DNA from: Okapia johnstoni | Taxonomy: Eukaryota > Chordata > Mammalia > Artiodactyla > Giraffidae | Reading direction: 5' to 3' | NCBI GenBank assembly: GCA_024291935.2 | Contig: CM044315.1 | Location: 53,666,385-53,730,384, forward strand | Length of the DNA: 64,000 nt | In this document: positions 1-10,139 of the stretch, in pieces | How positions within the stretch are numbered: the stretch's first letter is position 1 | Layout of the letters: each line of letters starts with the position of its first letter | Notes under the pieces: generated by a model | What the model saw: only the letters and a program-made list of their open reading frames with translations | Told to the model about the DNA's origin: nothing | The model's database searches: none | Translations under genes and position numbers: made by a program

Positions 1-286
1 CTGCCTCAATCTTTCCCAGCATCAGGGTCTTTTCCTATGAGTCAGTTCTCATCAGGTGGCCAAGGTATTGGAACTTCAGCATCAGTCCTTCCAATGAATA
101 TTCAGGACTGATTTCCTTTAGGATTGAGTGGATCTCTTTGCTGTCCAAGGGATTCTCAAGACTCTTCTCCAACACCACAGTTCAAAAGCATCAATTCTTT
201 GGCTTTCAGCTTTCTTTACGGTTCAGCTCTCACATCCATACATGACTACTGGAAAAACCATTCCTTTGACTAGACAGTCTTTTTTT
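1..286 (-). mobile_element. BovB LINE, 3' portion (left piece of a split copy)
   Basis: The + strand reads the reverse complement of the BovB 3' region and the element continues past the window's left edge. It is interrupted at 271-286 by an L1 insertion and resumes at 1773 with the same consensus order (ACTAGACAG... then GGCAAAGTAATGTCTCTGC). Together with 1773-2668 and 3077-3849 it forms one antisense BovB copy reaching from the 3' end into the region between endonuclease and reverse transcriptase. Confidence 0.9.
271..286. repeat. Target-site duplication, left copy (nested L1)
   Basis: TAGACAGTCTTTTTTT (16 bp) is repeated exactly at 1773-1788. The two copies bound the L1-containing insert. 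On the L1 sense strand the duplication starts with a run of seven A, the kind of site expected from L1 endonuclease nicking. Confidence 0.88.
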
Positions 287-300
287 TCTTTTTTTTTTTT

Positions 301-756
301 AATCTTTATTGAGCATCTACTATTTTCCAAGTTCTGTCTGGAATACTTTGTATAAGTTATATCACATAAATGAGGTTTTTAAAATTCTAGTAATCACGAC
401 ATTCTCAGTTTGAATCCATCAAGTATAAGAAGCACTTAAGTTTAGCTCTGCCGTCTGTGGGTATAGAGAAGTTTAACCAATGATAATGAAAAAGAATAAA
501 TTCTAAATATTTATTTCCAATTGTGTTAAGAAAATGAAAGTGAAGAGTCCATGTAGTTCAGAGTATGACACCAACAAACTACAGAGTATCCAATAGGTTT
601 CTTCATTTGAGTTTCAGTTTCCACATTTACAAAATCAGGGAGTTGAATTTGATGACTTCTGAGGTCATTAAGCAGTCCTGGAACATCATGATTCATTGAT
701 TCTACAAATCGAGTTTCATTTCTAAATTTTTCTGAACTACACACTCATTCTTCTCA
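301..756 (-). other. Candidate L1 3'-transduced sequence, partly MIR
   Basis: This stretch lies between two A runs of the nested L1 and is not L1. On the minus strand an AATAAA hexamer (TTTATT at 305-310 on +) sits right before the distal poly(A). The hexamer seems to come from a MIR, since the + strand TTTATTGAGCATCTACTAT resembles the MIR core start. A second MIR-like stretch on the other strand is at about 610-670. This is what is expected if an L1 transcript ran past its own signal and ended in flanking DNA that moved with it. A coincidental older piece is possible but would not account for the position of the duplication. Confidence 0.65.
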
Positions 757-1119
757 TTTTTTTTTAACTTTACAATATTGTATTTGTTTTGCCATACATC
801 AACATGAATCCACCATGGGTGTACATGTTTTCCCCTTCCAGAACCCCCCTTCCACCTCCCTCCCCATCCCACCCCTCCGGGTCATCCCAGTGCACCAGCC
901 CCGAGCACCCTGTATCATGCATTGAACCTGGACTGGCGATTCGTTTCACATATGATAATTTACATGCTTCCATGCCATTCTCCCATATCATCCTGCCCTT
1001 GCCCTCTCCCATAGAGTCCATAATACTGTTCTATTTTTCTGTGTCTCTTTTGATGTCTTGTATACAGGGTTATCTTTACCAAGTGACTAAATACAATATA
1101 TGTGTGTTAGTATACTGTA

Positions 1120-1650
1120 TCAGTGTTTTTCTTTCTGGCTTACTTCACTCTGTATAATAGGCTCCAGTTTTATCCACCTCATTAGAACTGATTCAAATGT
1201 ATTCTTTTTAATGGCTGAGTAATATTCCACTGTGTATATGTACCACAGCTTCCTTATCCATTCATCTGCTGATGGGCATTTAGGCTGCTTCCATGTCCTG
1301 GCTATTATAAACAGTGCTGCGATGAACATTGGGGTACACGTGTCTCTTTCAAGTCTGGTTTCCTCGGTGTGTATGCCCAGCAGTGGGATTGCTGGGTCAT
1401 ATGGCAGTTCTATTTCCAGTTTTTTGAGGAATCTCCACACTGTTCTCCATAGTGGCTGTACTAGTTTGCATTCCCACCAACAGTGTAAGAAGGTTCCCTT
1501 TTCTCCACTCCCTCTCCAGCATTTATTGCTTGTAGTCTTTTGGATAGCAGCCATTCTGACGGGCATGAAATGGTACCTCATTGTGGTTTTGATTTGCATT
1601 TCTCTGATAATGAGTGATGTTGAGCATCTTTTCATGTGTTTGTTAGCCAT
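1120..1650 (-). pseudogene. L1 ORF2 C-terminal remnant
   Basis: An open frame of 176 codons matches the C-terminal part of L1 ORF2p, the endonuclease-reverse transcriptase of LINE-1. Recognisable pieces are [27 protein letters not shown] and [12 protein letters not shown]. The Cys-rich end motif reads CWRGSGE where most L1s have CWRGCGE, so one Cys is replaced by Ser. The reverse transcriptase core and endonuclease are missing, so the fragment cannot move itself. The open frame suggests a fairly young insertion. Confidence 0.85.
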
Positions 1651-1673
1651 CTGTATGTCTTCTTTGGAGAAGT

Positions 1674-1772
1674 GCTACAAAAAAAGAAAACTGCAGGCCA
1701 ATATCACTGATGAACATAGATGCAAAAATCCTTAACAAAATGCTAGCAAACAGAATCCAACGACATATTAAA
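1674..1772 (+). mobile_element. Inverted 5' segment of the nested L1
   Basis: On the + strand this reads [20 protein letters not shown], an L1 ORF2 reverse-transcriptase region that normally lies upstream of the part found at 1120-1650. Its orientation is opposite to the rest of the insert and it abuts the right target-site duplication, as produced by twin priming. Confidence 0.82.
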
Positions 1773-1788
1773 TAGACAGTCTTTTTTT
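1773..1788. repeat. Target-site duplication, right copy (nested L1)
   Basis: Exact copy of 271-286. The BovB consensus resumes directly afterwards with GGCAAAGTAATG, so the L1 went into an existing BovB. Confidence 0.88.
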
Positions 1789-2668
1789 GGCAAAGTAATG
1801 TCTCTGCTTTTTGATATGCTATCTAGGTTGGTCATAGCTTTTCTTCCAAGGAGCAAGCGTCTTTTATATTCATGGCTGCAGTCACCATCTGCAGTGATTT
1901 TGGAGTCCATGAAAACAAGGTCTGTCACTGTTTCCATTGTTTCCCCATCTATTTACAATGAAGTGATGGGACCAGATGCCATGGTCTTCATTTTTCGAAT
2001 GCTGGGTTTTAAGCCAGATTTTTCGCTCTCCTCTTTCACTTTCATCAAGAGGCTATTTAGTTACTCTATGCATTCTGCCATAAGGGTGGTGTCATCTGCA
2101 TATCTGAGGTTACTGATATTGCTCCCTGCAAACTTGATTCCAGCTTGTGCTTCATCCAGCAGGGTGACAGTATACAGCCTTGACATACTCCTTTCCCGAT
2201 TTGGAAACCAGTCCATTGTTGCCAGTCTGGTTCTAACTGTTGCTTCTTGACCTGCATACAAATTTCTCAGGAGGCAGGAAAGGTGGTTGGTATTCCCATC
2301 TCTAAGAATTCCACAGTTTGTTATGATCCACATAGTCAAATGCTTTGGCATAGTCAATAGAGCAGAAGTAGATGATTTTCTGGAATTATGTTGCTTTTTT
2401 GATGATCCAAGGGATGTTGGCAATTTGATCTCTGGTTCTTCTGCTTTTTCTGAATCCAGCTTGAACATCTGGAAGTTCTGGGTTCACATACTTTTGAAGC
2501 CTAGCTTGGAGAATCTTGAGCATTACTTTGCTAGCATGTGAGATGAGTGCAATTGTGCAGTGGTTGGAACATTCTTATGTATTGACTTTCTTTGGGATTG
2601 GAATGAAAACTGACCTTTTCCAGTCCTGTGCCCACTGCTGAGTTTTCCAAATTTGCTGGATATTGAGT
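1773..2668 (-). mobile_element. BovB LINE, middle piece (reverse-transcriptase part)
   Basis: Continuation of the copy at 1-286. The minus strand holds remnants of the reverse transcriptase, with the catalytic string RYADDTT still readable (YADD codons at 2091-2102). Stops and frame changes break it. It is interrupted at 2668 by a second BovB and resumes at 3077. Confidence 0.9.
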
Positions 2669-3076
2669 TCAGTTCAGTTGGTGTCTGACTCTGTGACCCC
2701 ATGGACTGCAGCACCCCAGACTTCCCTATCTATCACCAACTCCCAGAGCTTGCTCAAGCTCATGTCCATCGATTCAGTGGTGCCTTCCAACCATCACATC
2801 CTCTGTTGTCCCCTTCTCCTCATGCCTTTGATCTTTCCCAGCATCAGAGTCTTTTCCAGTGAGTCATTTCTCTGTATCAGGTGGCCATATATTGGAGTTT
2901 CAGCTTCAGCATCAGTCCTTCCAATGAATATTCAGGACTGATTTCCTTTAGGATGGACTGGTTGGATCTCCTTGCAGTCCAAGGGACTCTCAAGAGTCTT
3001 CTCCAACAACACAGTTCAAAAGCATCAATTCTTCACAATTCAGCTTTCTTTATAGTCTGACTCTCACATCCATACA
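2669..3076 (-). mobile_element. Second BovB 3' end nested in the first
   Basis: The stretch begins with the BovB 3' terminus (reverse complement of the repeated ACTGAACTGA end) and runs to a 5' truncation after TCCATACA. It is flanked by TATTGAGT (2661-2668) and TATTAAGT (3077-3084), an 8-bp duplication with one mismatch. The outer BovB text on each side joins correctly (GCTGGATATTGAGT then GTAAGCACTTT), so it is a 5'-truncated insertion in the older BovB. Confidence 0.85.
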
Positions 3077-3849
3077 TATTAAGTGTAAGCACTTTAACAG
3101 CATCATCTTTTAGGATTTGAAATAGCTCAACTGGAATTCTGTCACCTCCACTGACTTTGTTTGTATGGTGCTTCCTAAGGCCCACTTGACTTCCCATTCC
3201 AAGATGTTTGGCTCTAGCTGAGTGATCACACCATCATGGTTATCCGGGTCATTAAGATCTTTTTTGTAGTTCTTCTTTGTATTCTTGCTACCTCTTCTTA
3301 ATATCTTCTGCTTCTGTTAGGTCCATACCGTTTCTGTCCTAAACTGTGCTCATGTTTGCATAAAATGTTCCCTTAGTATCTCTAATTTTCTTGAAGATAT
3401 CTCTAGTCTTTTCTGTTCTATTGTTTTCCTCTATTTCTTTGTATTTATCACTTAGGAAGGCTTTCTTATGTGTCCTTACTGTTCTTTGGAACTCTGCATT
3501 CAAATGGGTATGTCTTTTCTTTTCTTCTTTGCCTTTAGCTTCTCTTCTTTTCTCAGCTATTTATAAGGCCTCCTCTGACAACCATTTTGCCTTTTTGCAT
3601 TTCTTTTTCTTGGGGATGGTTTTGATCACCACTTCCTGTACAATGTCATGAACCTCTGTTCATAGTTCTTCAAGTACTCTATAAGATCTAATCCCTTGAA
3701 TCTATTTGTCACTTCCACTGTATAATCATAAGGGATTTGATTTAGGTCATACCTGAAGTGTCTGGTGGTTTTCCCTACTTTCTTCAATTTAAGTCTGAAT
3801 TTTGCAATCAGGAGTTCATGATCTGAGCCCAGTCAGCTCCCAGTCTTGT
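3077..3849 (-). mobile_element. BovB LINE, right piece of the split copy
   Basis: Continues the outer BovB upstream of its reverse transcriptase. The text matches the other copy at about 18427-19205 in order, for example the stretch around CATAAGGGATTTGATTTAGG. It ends at CAGTCTTGT near 3849, within the region between the endonuclease and reverse transcriptase domains. It carries several indels. Confidence 0.88.
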
Positions 3850-3893
3850 TGAGCTATTTCAAATCCTAAAAGAGGATGCTGTTAAAGTGCTTA
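3850..3893 (+). repeat. Inverted 44-nt copy of BovB sequence at 3086-3129
   Basis: These 44 bases equal the reverse complement of 3086-3129 with one mismatch. Both copies share the variant CTGTTAAAGTGCTTA, whereas another copy in the window (around 18432-18450) reads CTGTGAAAGTACTGCA on the same strand. The shared variants suggest it was copied from this same BovB. It marks the 5' boundary of the element. Confidence 0.75.
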
Positions 3894-5616
3894 TATTACA
3901 TTGTTTTTGTTTTTCTTCTTCTGAAATTATGTTGACTATATTCTTCTTTGCCTTAGAAATGCATTTAGACTCCTTCTTTATGTGATTCTTAGGGGAAGTC
4001 TGAATTCCTATTTGGCATTTGTAATTCTTGTTCAGTAAGTGATTTGGCATGCATATAATACAGATAAATCTTTCTGGAAGTGAGAACTGTGACTGAAGAC
4101 AATCCCAAGGTTAAGTTTTCCACTACACTCCTATTAGCATGAAATCTTTTCTGTGAGTGCCAAAATGAACATTTAATTATATTAGTGAAGGAAGCACTGG
4201 CATAAAGAGGAAAACACTTATTCTAAGTCTTGTGTTATTCTTGAGCTACTTAAAGTTTCCATTAATTTCAGTGGGAATTTGAATAAAACAAGGTGGAACA
4301 TCATGATAAGTTAAACATCTTTTAATCGATCACCAGTATTTTTCTGTCATATTTATGGAAAAAGCAAGAGATGCTATTCCCTGATGTTGATTAAATATAT
4401 TCAGATGTAGGTATTTGCAAAAACAATTAATACATCATTTGATAAACACTGATTTTAAATAGAAAATAATTGTTAATTTTATAAAGTTTAGAAATATCTT
4501 GCCTTTAAATTTTAAATATTGGTAGCTTATTGGACATATGGCTATTATTTTCATTAATTTTTAATGGTTATATCATTAGTGTTCTATGCAAAACTAGGAA
4601 ACATCATGTTTAATTATAATTTTGTACATGATCAATTTGTGGAATATTTTTATATTGAACAATTCTTCTATTAAAATAGTTAAATTTGACGATCTATAAA
4701 CAGCTCAAAGGAATAAAACCTAAATTTAAATTGCACTTTTAAAACTGTATAGAGATTTATTTAATATCCTCAAAGTGCAGATATATGATTTTTTTTTCAT
4801 TTTATTTACTCAGATAAGAATAAATGTTATTAATCAGGGTCTAACTAATTTGGCTGAACTCTCATCAAGAGAGGAAAATCTCAAGCCTCCTTTATGTTAA
4901 ACAGATAGTGAACTCTTTTATAGAGAAAATTGGCATGTCAGAATCAATAGTTGTGAATTTCTTGAGTTAATGTGGTTAATGTTCATGGGCCATTCTTTAG
5001 ACTAGATTACTGAGGCAGTGATGTGAGTATCTGCAGTGTGAAGATAAATAACTCTAGGTGAGTAGATATGATGGTTTTGCTAAGTAATCTACTTCCTTGA
5101 CCGCATTCCGTAAAACCTTAGATTCTTGTGGTAAAATTTCTTTTGCACATGAATAAATCAACCAGTTGGAAATACAGCATGAAAGGCTGCTCAGAAAAAA
5201 AAAAAAAAGTTAAGCAAGAGAGGAAAGAAAAGAAGAGGAAGAATGGAGAGAAAAGGAAATCATCCTGTTAAAAGTAGCAGGCACAGGAAGCCATAGGCAG
5301 AACATCAGTACTAGGTCCATTCAGTCTCTTTGGGACATCCACATAGTCTGTAATGCCCTATTCTTATGTTCTGTGCATATACTTCCAAATAAAATTTCAA
5401 ATAGTTTCATTCATATTTCGTGCATTTGGCACCTTTTTTATCATCTCCTGATGTTCTTTTTCCTGAGTACTGAGGAAAAGATATAATCATCAATCATTCA
5501 TTTTATGTTCCCATATAATTTTCAAACATTCTTTAAGCATTTTTAAAGTAAATCTTTGTTCTGTTTTTGCATGGTAGATTAAAAATCCCAGTGGGGTCTG
5601 AATTAAAATTAAAATC
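3894..5616. other. Unique intronic sequence
   Basis: AT-rich sequence without a recognised gene or repeat family. It has a short A run at about 5196-5210 followed by a purine-rich GAAGAGG-type stretch to about 5260. Confidence 0.6.
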
Positions 5617-6252
5617 TGTATTAGTTTCCAAACTCAGTGTCTTAAAACAACACAAATTTATTATCTTGCAGCCTGGAAACCAAAAGTCCAAAGTCAATGT
5701 AACATAGGGCTATGCTTCCTCTCAAGGCTCAAGGGGAGATTCTTTCCCTTGCCTCTTCTAGTTCTTGGTTGTTCCAGGTATACCTTGGTTTCTAGAAGCA
5801 TCACTTCAATCTTTACCTCCATTGCCTCTGTCTCCTCCTCTTCTGTCTATGAAATACCTCCTGTATGTCTCTTTTCCGAATACTCCTCAGTGGATTTAGG
5901 GCCACTTGGACAATCCAAGGGCTTCCCTTGTAGCTCAGCTGGTAAAGAATCCGGCTGCAATGCAGGAGACCTGGGTTTGATTCCTGGGTTGGGAAGATCC
6001 CTTGGAGAAGGGAAAGGCTACCCACTCCAGTATTCTGGCCTGGAGAATTCCATGGACTATATAGATCATGGGGTCACAAAGAGACACGACTGAGTGACTT
6101 TCACTTCACTCACTGGACAATCCAGTATGATCTCCACATCTTAAAGTCTCTAACTTAACTATATCTGCAAATAGCTTTTTTTTTTTTTTTCAAATAAGGT
6201 GACATTACCAGATTCCAGGAATTAGGATACAAAACACTTCTTTGAGGGGCCA
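5617..6252 (+). repeat. Ancient mammalian interspersed repeat, split by a SINE
   Basis: The text resembles the common old mammalian repeat with 'ctgtattagtttcc...cttaaaacaacacaaatttatt...' and, after the SINE, 'tatctgcaaat...caaataaggtgacatt'. The same type recurs at 13335-13775 and 25690-26035. I am not certain of the family name. The Bov-tA at 5918-6113 interrupts it. Confidence 0.6.
5918..6113 (+). mobile_element. Bov-tA SINE
   Basis: A tRNA-derived ruminant SINE beginning GGGCTTCCCTTGTAGCTCAG and ending with GACACGACTGAGTGAC and a TTTCACTT tail. TGGACAATCCA (11 bp) flanks it exactly at 5907-5917 and 6114-6124. It is short and clean, so fairly young. It carries the tRNA-type internal promoter region (GGTTTGATTCC) near its 5' half. 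Confidence 0.93.
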
Positions 6253-6374
6253 GATTTTGTTTTGATTATTTAAAAACATTTCCTTCTATATGCAGTCCAG
6301 TGAGAAGTATTCAAGATAACTCTAGGAAACAGTAGAGCAAAAGCAGAGTTTTGCTCCAGTAGAGCAAAAACAGT

Positions 6375-6475
6375 AGAGCTGAAAAGATCAGTTTCAGAGT
6401 CAGATGGACCTGGGTTTGAGTCATAGACTTTATCACTCAATAGGTATGTGGCATTAGGTAAATAATTTTAATATT
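6375..6475 (-). repeat. MIR fragment
   Basis: The reverse orientation of the MIR core is readable: 'cagagtcagatggacctgggtttgagtc...' followed by 'atgtggcattaggtaaat', which correspond to the MIR positions around GACCTGGGTTCGAATC and GTGACCTTGGGCAAGT. Confidence 0.6.
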
Positions 6476-6631
6476 AGAAAAAGATATAAAATATAGTATT
6501 CTAGGTACCATGGCAATAATTCAAAGACTTCAGATATAGTACAAATACCATTAGGGTCCATAGTAATGTTCTAAGGCCTATGTAAGTACTTAGCAACTTC
6601 TTGGTCTTATATTTTCATATGATTCTTTCCT

Positions 6632-6831
6632 GGGCTTCCCTGATGGCTCAGATGGTAAAGAATCTGGCTGCAATGCAGAAGGCCCAGATTTGATCCCTGG
6701 GTTAAGATCCTCTTGAGAAGCGAATGGCTACCCGCTCCAGTACTCTTGCCTGGAGAATTTCATGGAATGAAGAGCCTATCAGGCTACAGTCCATAGGGTC
6801 GCAAAGAGTTGAACAATACTGAGTGACTAAT
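6632..6831 (+). mobile_element. Bov-tA SINE
   Basis: Starts GGGCTTCCCTGATGGCTCAG and ends near GAACAATACTGAGTGAC. It has small deletions inside (GGGTTAAGATCC). A weak flanking repeat (TCTTTCCT at 6624-6631, TTTTTCCT at 6834-6841) may be a decayed target-site duplication. Confidence 0.88.
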
Positions 6832-7168
6832 GTTTTTTCCTAGAAGTGATCTACTTGAGAATAGGCCTGTGGCTGGCCTGGTCCCAGTTCCATTCTTATG
6901 TAATTATGATGAAAATTAAATCAGATATTATGAAGTTCCTGGATCTATGTCTAAATACTGAAAGTAGTCTATAAAATATGACTTTTCAACAGACTATCTT
7001 TCTTCCATTGTATTGTTCTGCTCCTTTGTCAAAAATCAACTAACTATATATGTATCTATTTCTGTGAAAAATTTCATTGATATATTATTTTTCTATTCTT
7101 TTATCAATACCATAATTTCTTGGTTATTGTAGCTTTAGTAAGTTCTAAAGTGAGGTAATGTCTGTCTT

Positions 7169-7408
7169 TCAATTTTGAGCTTCCCCTTCAATATTGTGTT
7201 GACTCTTCTGGATATTTTGCTTCTCTATATTAACTTTAGAATCACTTTCTTTCTCATATATGATAAGTAATTTTCTGACATTTTGATTGAGATTGCATTG
7301 AATATAGAACAAGTTTGGAAGAACTGGCATCTTGACCATATTGATTCTCCCTATCCATGAAAATGAAACATCTCTCCATTGATTTGGTTGATATTTTCTT
7401 TCTTTCAT
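7169..7408 (-). pseudogene. L1 ORF2 middle-region remnant
   Basis: The start of this frame, around 7290-7408, resembles L1 ORF2 downstream of the reverse-transcriptase core (QPNQWRDVSFSWIGRINMVKMPVLPNLFYIQ). The rest is disrupted by frame changes. It belongs to the antisense L1 at 6990-11055. Confidence 0.75.
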
Positions 7409-8160
7409 CAGAGTTTTATAGTTCTCATATAGAATTTATACATATTTTATTGGATTTTCATTCATTATTTCATTTTTTTAAGCATGCATATCAATGGTAT
7501 TACATTTTTCATTTCAAATTCCACTTGTTCATTGCTGGTATATAGAGAAAAAAAATTGAATTTTTATATTAACCTTGTATTCTATAAACTTGCTATCATC
7601 ATTTATTAGTTCTAGGAGTTCCTTTATCAGTTCTTTTGGATTTTCTACTTAAATGACATGTCATCTGCAAGCAAAGGCAACTTTTTCTTTCCCAAACTAT
7701 ATATATTATATTTTCTTGTCTTATTGCATTAGTTAGGACATCTAGTACAATGTTGAAAGAGCAGTGGTAAGAGGGGACAGCCATGTCTTATTTCTGATTC
7801 TAGGGGAAACCTTTGTGTTTCTCACATTTAATATGATGCTGTCTGGAGGGAGTTTTGTAGTTATATTTTCATTGAGGAAGTTCTCCTCTATTCCTATTTT
7901 ACTGAGTTATTATAATGAATGTATGTACGATTTTGTCAAATATCTTTTCTACATCTAATGATAAGATCATATGGCTTTTCTTTTTTAACTTCTTGATGTG
8001 CTGGATTATATTAATTGATCATTGATTGTTAAACTAGCCTGTCATACCTGGGATAAATCCTACTTGGTCATAGTTTAATTATTTTTATGCATCATTGAAT
8101 TCAATCTGCTAATATTTTGTCAAGGACTTTTGCTTCTATATTCATGAGAGATACTGTTGA

Positions 8161-8210
8161 AAAGCGAAAGTGAACGTTGCTCAGTTGTGTCCAACTTTTT
8201 GCCACCCCAT
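8161..8210 (-). mobile_element. Bov-tA fragment inside the old L1
   Basis: 'gtgaacgttgctcagttgtg' and 'gccaccccat' are the reverse complement of a Bov-tA 3' part. The L1 text is interrupted here. Only about 50 bp remain. Confidence 0.75.
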
Positions 8211-8866
8211 AAGGGCTCCCTTTTCTTTCAGTGTCTTTGTCTGGTTTCAGCATTAGTGTAATGCTAGTACTAGGATAACTCATAGAATGAGTTAGGAAAT
8301 ACTGTCTTTACTTCTATTTTCTGAGATTGTAAAGAAATGCTATAACTTATTCCTTAAAGGTTTGTTAGAATTCATCAGTGAACCCATCTGAGCCTGATGC
8401 TTTAATTTTTGGGAAATGTTAATTATTGATTGATTTTTTTTTAAATAGATACATGTCCATTCAGATACTGATATATACAGTATTTTTCCATTTCTTCCTT
8501 TGTATATTTTTGTAGATTGTGTCTTTTGAGCAATTGGTCAATTTGATATCTACATTATGAAATTTGTGAGCAAAGAATTTTTTGTAGAATTTCTTTATTG
8601 TTCTGTTAATGTTTATGGGATCTTTAGTGATGGACTTCTTTTATTTCTGACATTAGTAGCTTGTTTTCTTTCTCCTTTTCTTAGTTAGCTTGGATAAATA
8701 TTTATGAATTTCCTTGGTCTTTTAAAAGAACCATGTTTTAGTTTTATTGGCTTTCCTATCAATTCCCTGTTTTGACTTTCAGCTATTTTTGCTCTAATTT
8801 GTATTATTTCATTTCTTCTGCTTGCTTTGGGTTTAATTGATCTTTTTCTAGTTTCCTAAGGTGGAA

Positions 8867-8902
8867 GAGTTGGACATGGCTTAGAGACTAAACAACAACA
8901 AG
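8867..8902 (+). mobile_element. Bov-tA/BovB-type 3' tail fragment inside the old L1
   Basis: 'agttggacatggcttagaga' followed by CTAAACAACAACAA is the 3' end of a ruminant SINE. It interrupts L1 text between AAGGTGGAAG and AAAGGTGAAA, which may be an imperfect target-site duplication. Confidence 0.7.
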
Positions 8903-9080
8903 AAAGGTGAAAATATAGATTACTGATTTTAGATATGTCTTTTCTTCCAGTATATGCACTCAATATTCTAAATTTCTCTTTAGGCACACTGCTTCTACTG
9001 CATCTCACATATTTTTGATAAGTTATATTTTCATTTTCATTTAGTTCAAAATATTTTTAAACTTTTCTTTGACTCATATG

Positions 9081-9557
9081 TTACTTAAAAGTTTTTGTTT
9101 TTTTTAATCTCTGCATATTTGGGGACTTTCCAATTATCTTTTTGTTATTAATTTCTAGTTTAATATCATTGTTTTTCTGTATGGTTCCTATTCTTTTAAA
9201 TGTGATAAGGTATACTTTATGGTCTAGAATGTGGTATATCTTAGTAAATGTTCCATGCAAGCTTGGTCCTGTTGATTTCAGCTGCATCCTTAATGATTTT
9301 CTACCTTCTAGATGTTTCAGTTTCTGAAAGAGGGTGTTGAAGTCTCCAACTACAATAGTGGGACCATCTATTTCTCCTTGAAGTTCTATCAGTTTTTCCT
9401 TTGTGTTGTTTGTCACTCTGTTATTAGGCTCATACACATTAAGAATTATATTGTGTTCTTGGAGAATTGACCCTTTTATCATTTTATGATTCCCCTCTTT
9501 ATCCCTGATAATTTTCTTCACTTTAAAGTTACCTGTTCCTCTCCTTCCTCCACCCAC
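9081..9557 (-). pseudogene. L1 ORF2 endonuclease remnant
   Basis: An open frame of 158 codons resembles the apurinic-type endonuclease at the N-terminus of L1 ORF2p. Readable landmarks are the VYEPNNRV string (usually VYAPN), the IVVGDFN catalytic motif, and SLHGTFTKIYHILDHK near the C-terminal catalytic Asp-His region. In most L1s this reads TKIDHILGHK, so the key Asp is replaced by Tyr here. The start of the domain is missing. It is non-functional. Confidence 0.8.
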
Positions 9558-10114
9558 AGACTTCTTTCAGAATTTTTCCTTCATCTTCGATTTTCTGTAG
9601 TTTTAAATTGATATGCTAGGATGTCATTTTTTGGCATTATCTTGCCTGGTGTTCTCTGAACTTCCTAGATATGTGACACAAAACCACAGGGTTTAGTGTC
9701 TTACATTAGTTTGGGGAAATCTTTGTACTGGTCCCACAGTTACTTGAATATTCTGTTCAGGTTTTATCACTTTTTGTTCCTTTTGCTTTTCAGTTTATGG
9801 GGTATCTATTGAAATATCTTCAAGCCCAGATATTCTTTCTTTCACCACTCCAGTCTGCTAATCCACTCATGAACCCATTAAGGCATTCTTTATTTATGTC
9901 ACTTTTTTTTTTTTTTTCTGCCATTTCCATTTGGTTCTTTCTTAGGATTTTCATATCTCCATTAATGGTGCACATTTATTACTGTATGTTGTCTATTTTA
10001 TGCATTAAAGTCCTTAGCATATTAATCATTGTTTTAAAATCCTTGTCTGATAATTCCAGCATTCCTGCTGTACATGAGTCTGAATATTGTTTTGTCTCTT
10101 CAAATTGTGTATTT

Positions 10115-10139
10115 GTGTTTTGTTTTGTTTTGTTTTGTT
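10115..10139. repeat. (TTTTG)n simple repeat
   Basis: About five TTTTG units lie within the old antisense L1. Confidence 0.85.

Larger units (their letters stand above)
287..1772 (-). mobile_element. L1 insertion nested in BovB, with inverted 5' end and extra 3' sequence
   Basis: Reading the insert on the minus strand, its 3' end has a poly(A) tail (T-rich at 280-300). Before that come about 456 bp of non-L1 DNA (301-756), then a second internal A run (T9 at 757-765), then the L1 3' region and ORF2 end (766 to about 1672), and last about 99 bp of L1 ORF2 in the opposite orientation (about 1674-1772). The insert is flanked by a 16-bp target-site duplication. L1 3' read-through plus twin priming explains all of these parts in one event. 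Confidence 0.82.

Noticed and set aside
1232..1735. A 167-codon open frame on the plus strand
   Set aside because: It is antisense to the L1 ORF2 remnant at 1120-1650 and has no domain of its own.
5918..6113. tRNA-like sequence with a box B type motif
   Set aside because: It is the tRNA-derived head of a Bov-tA SINE, not a tRNA gene. No cloverleaf is kept and a SINE body and tail follow.
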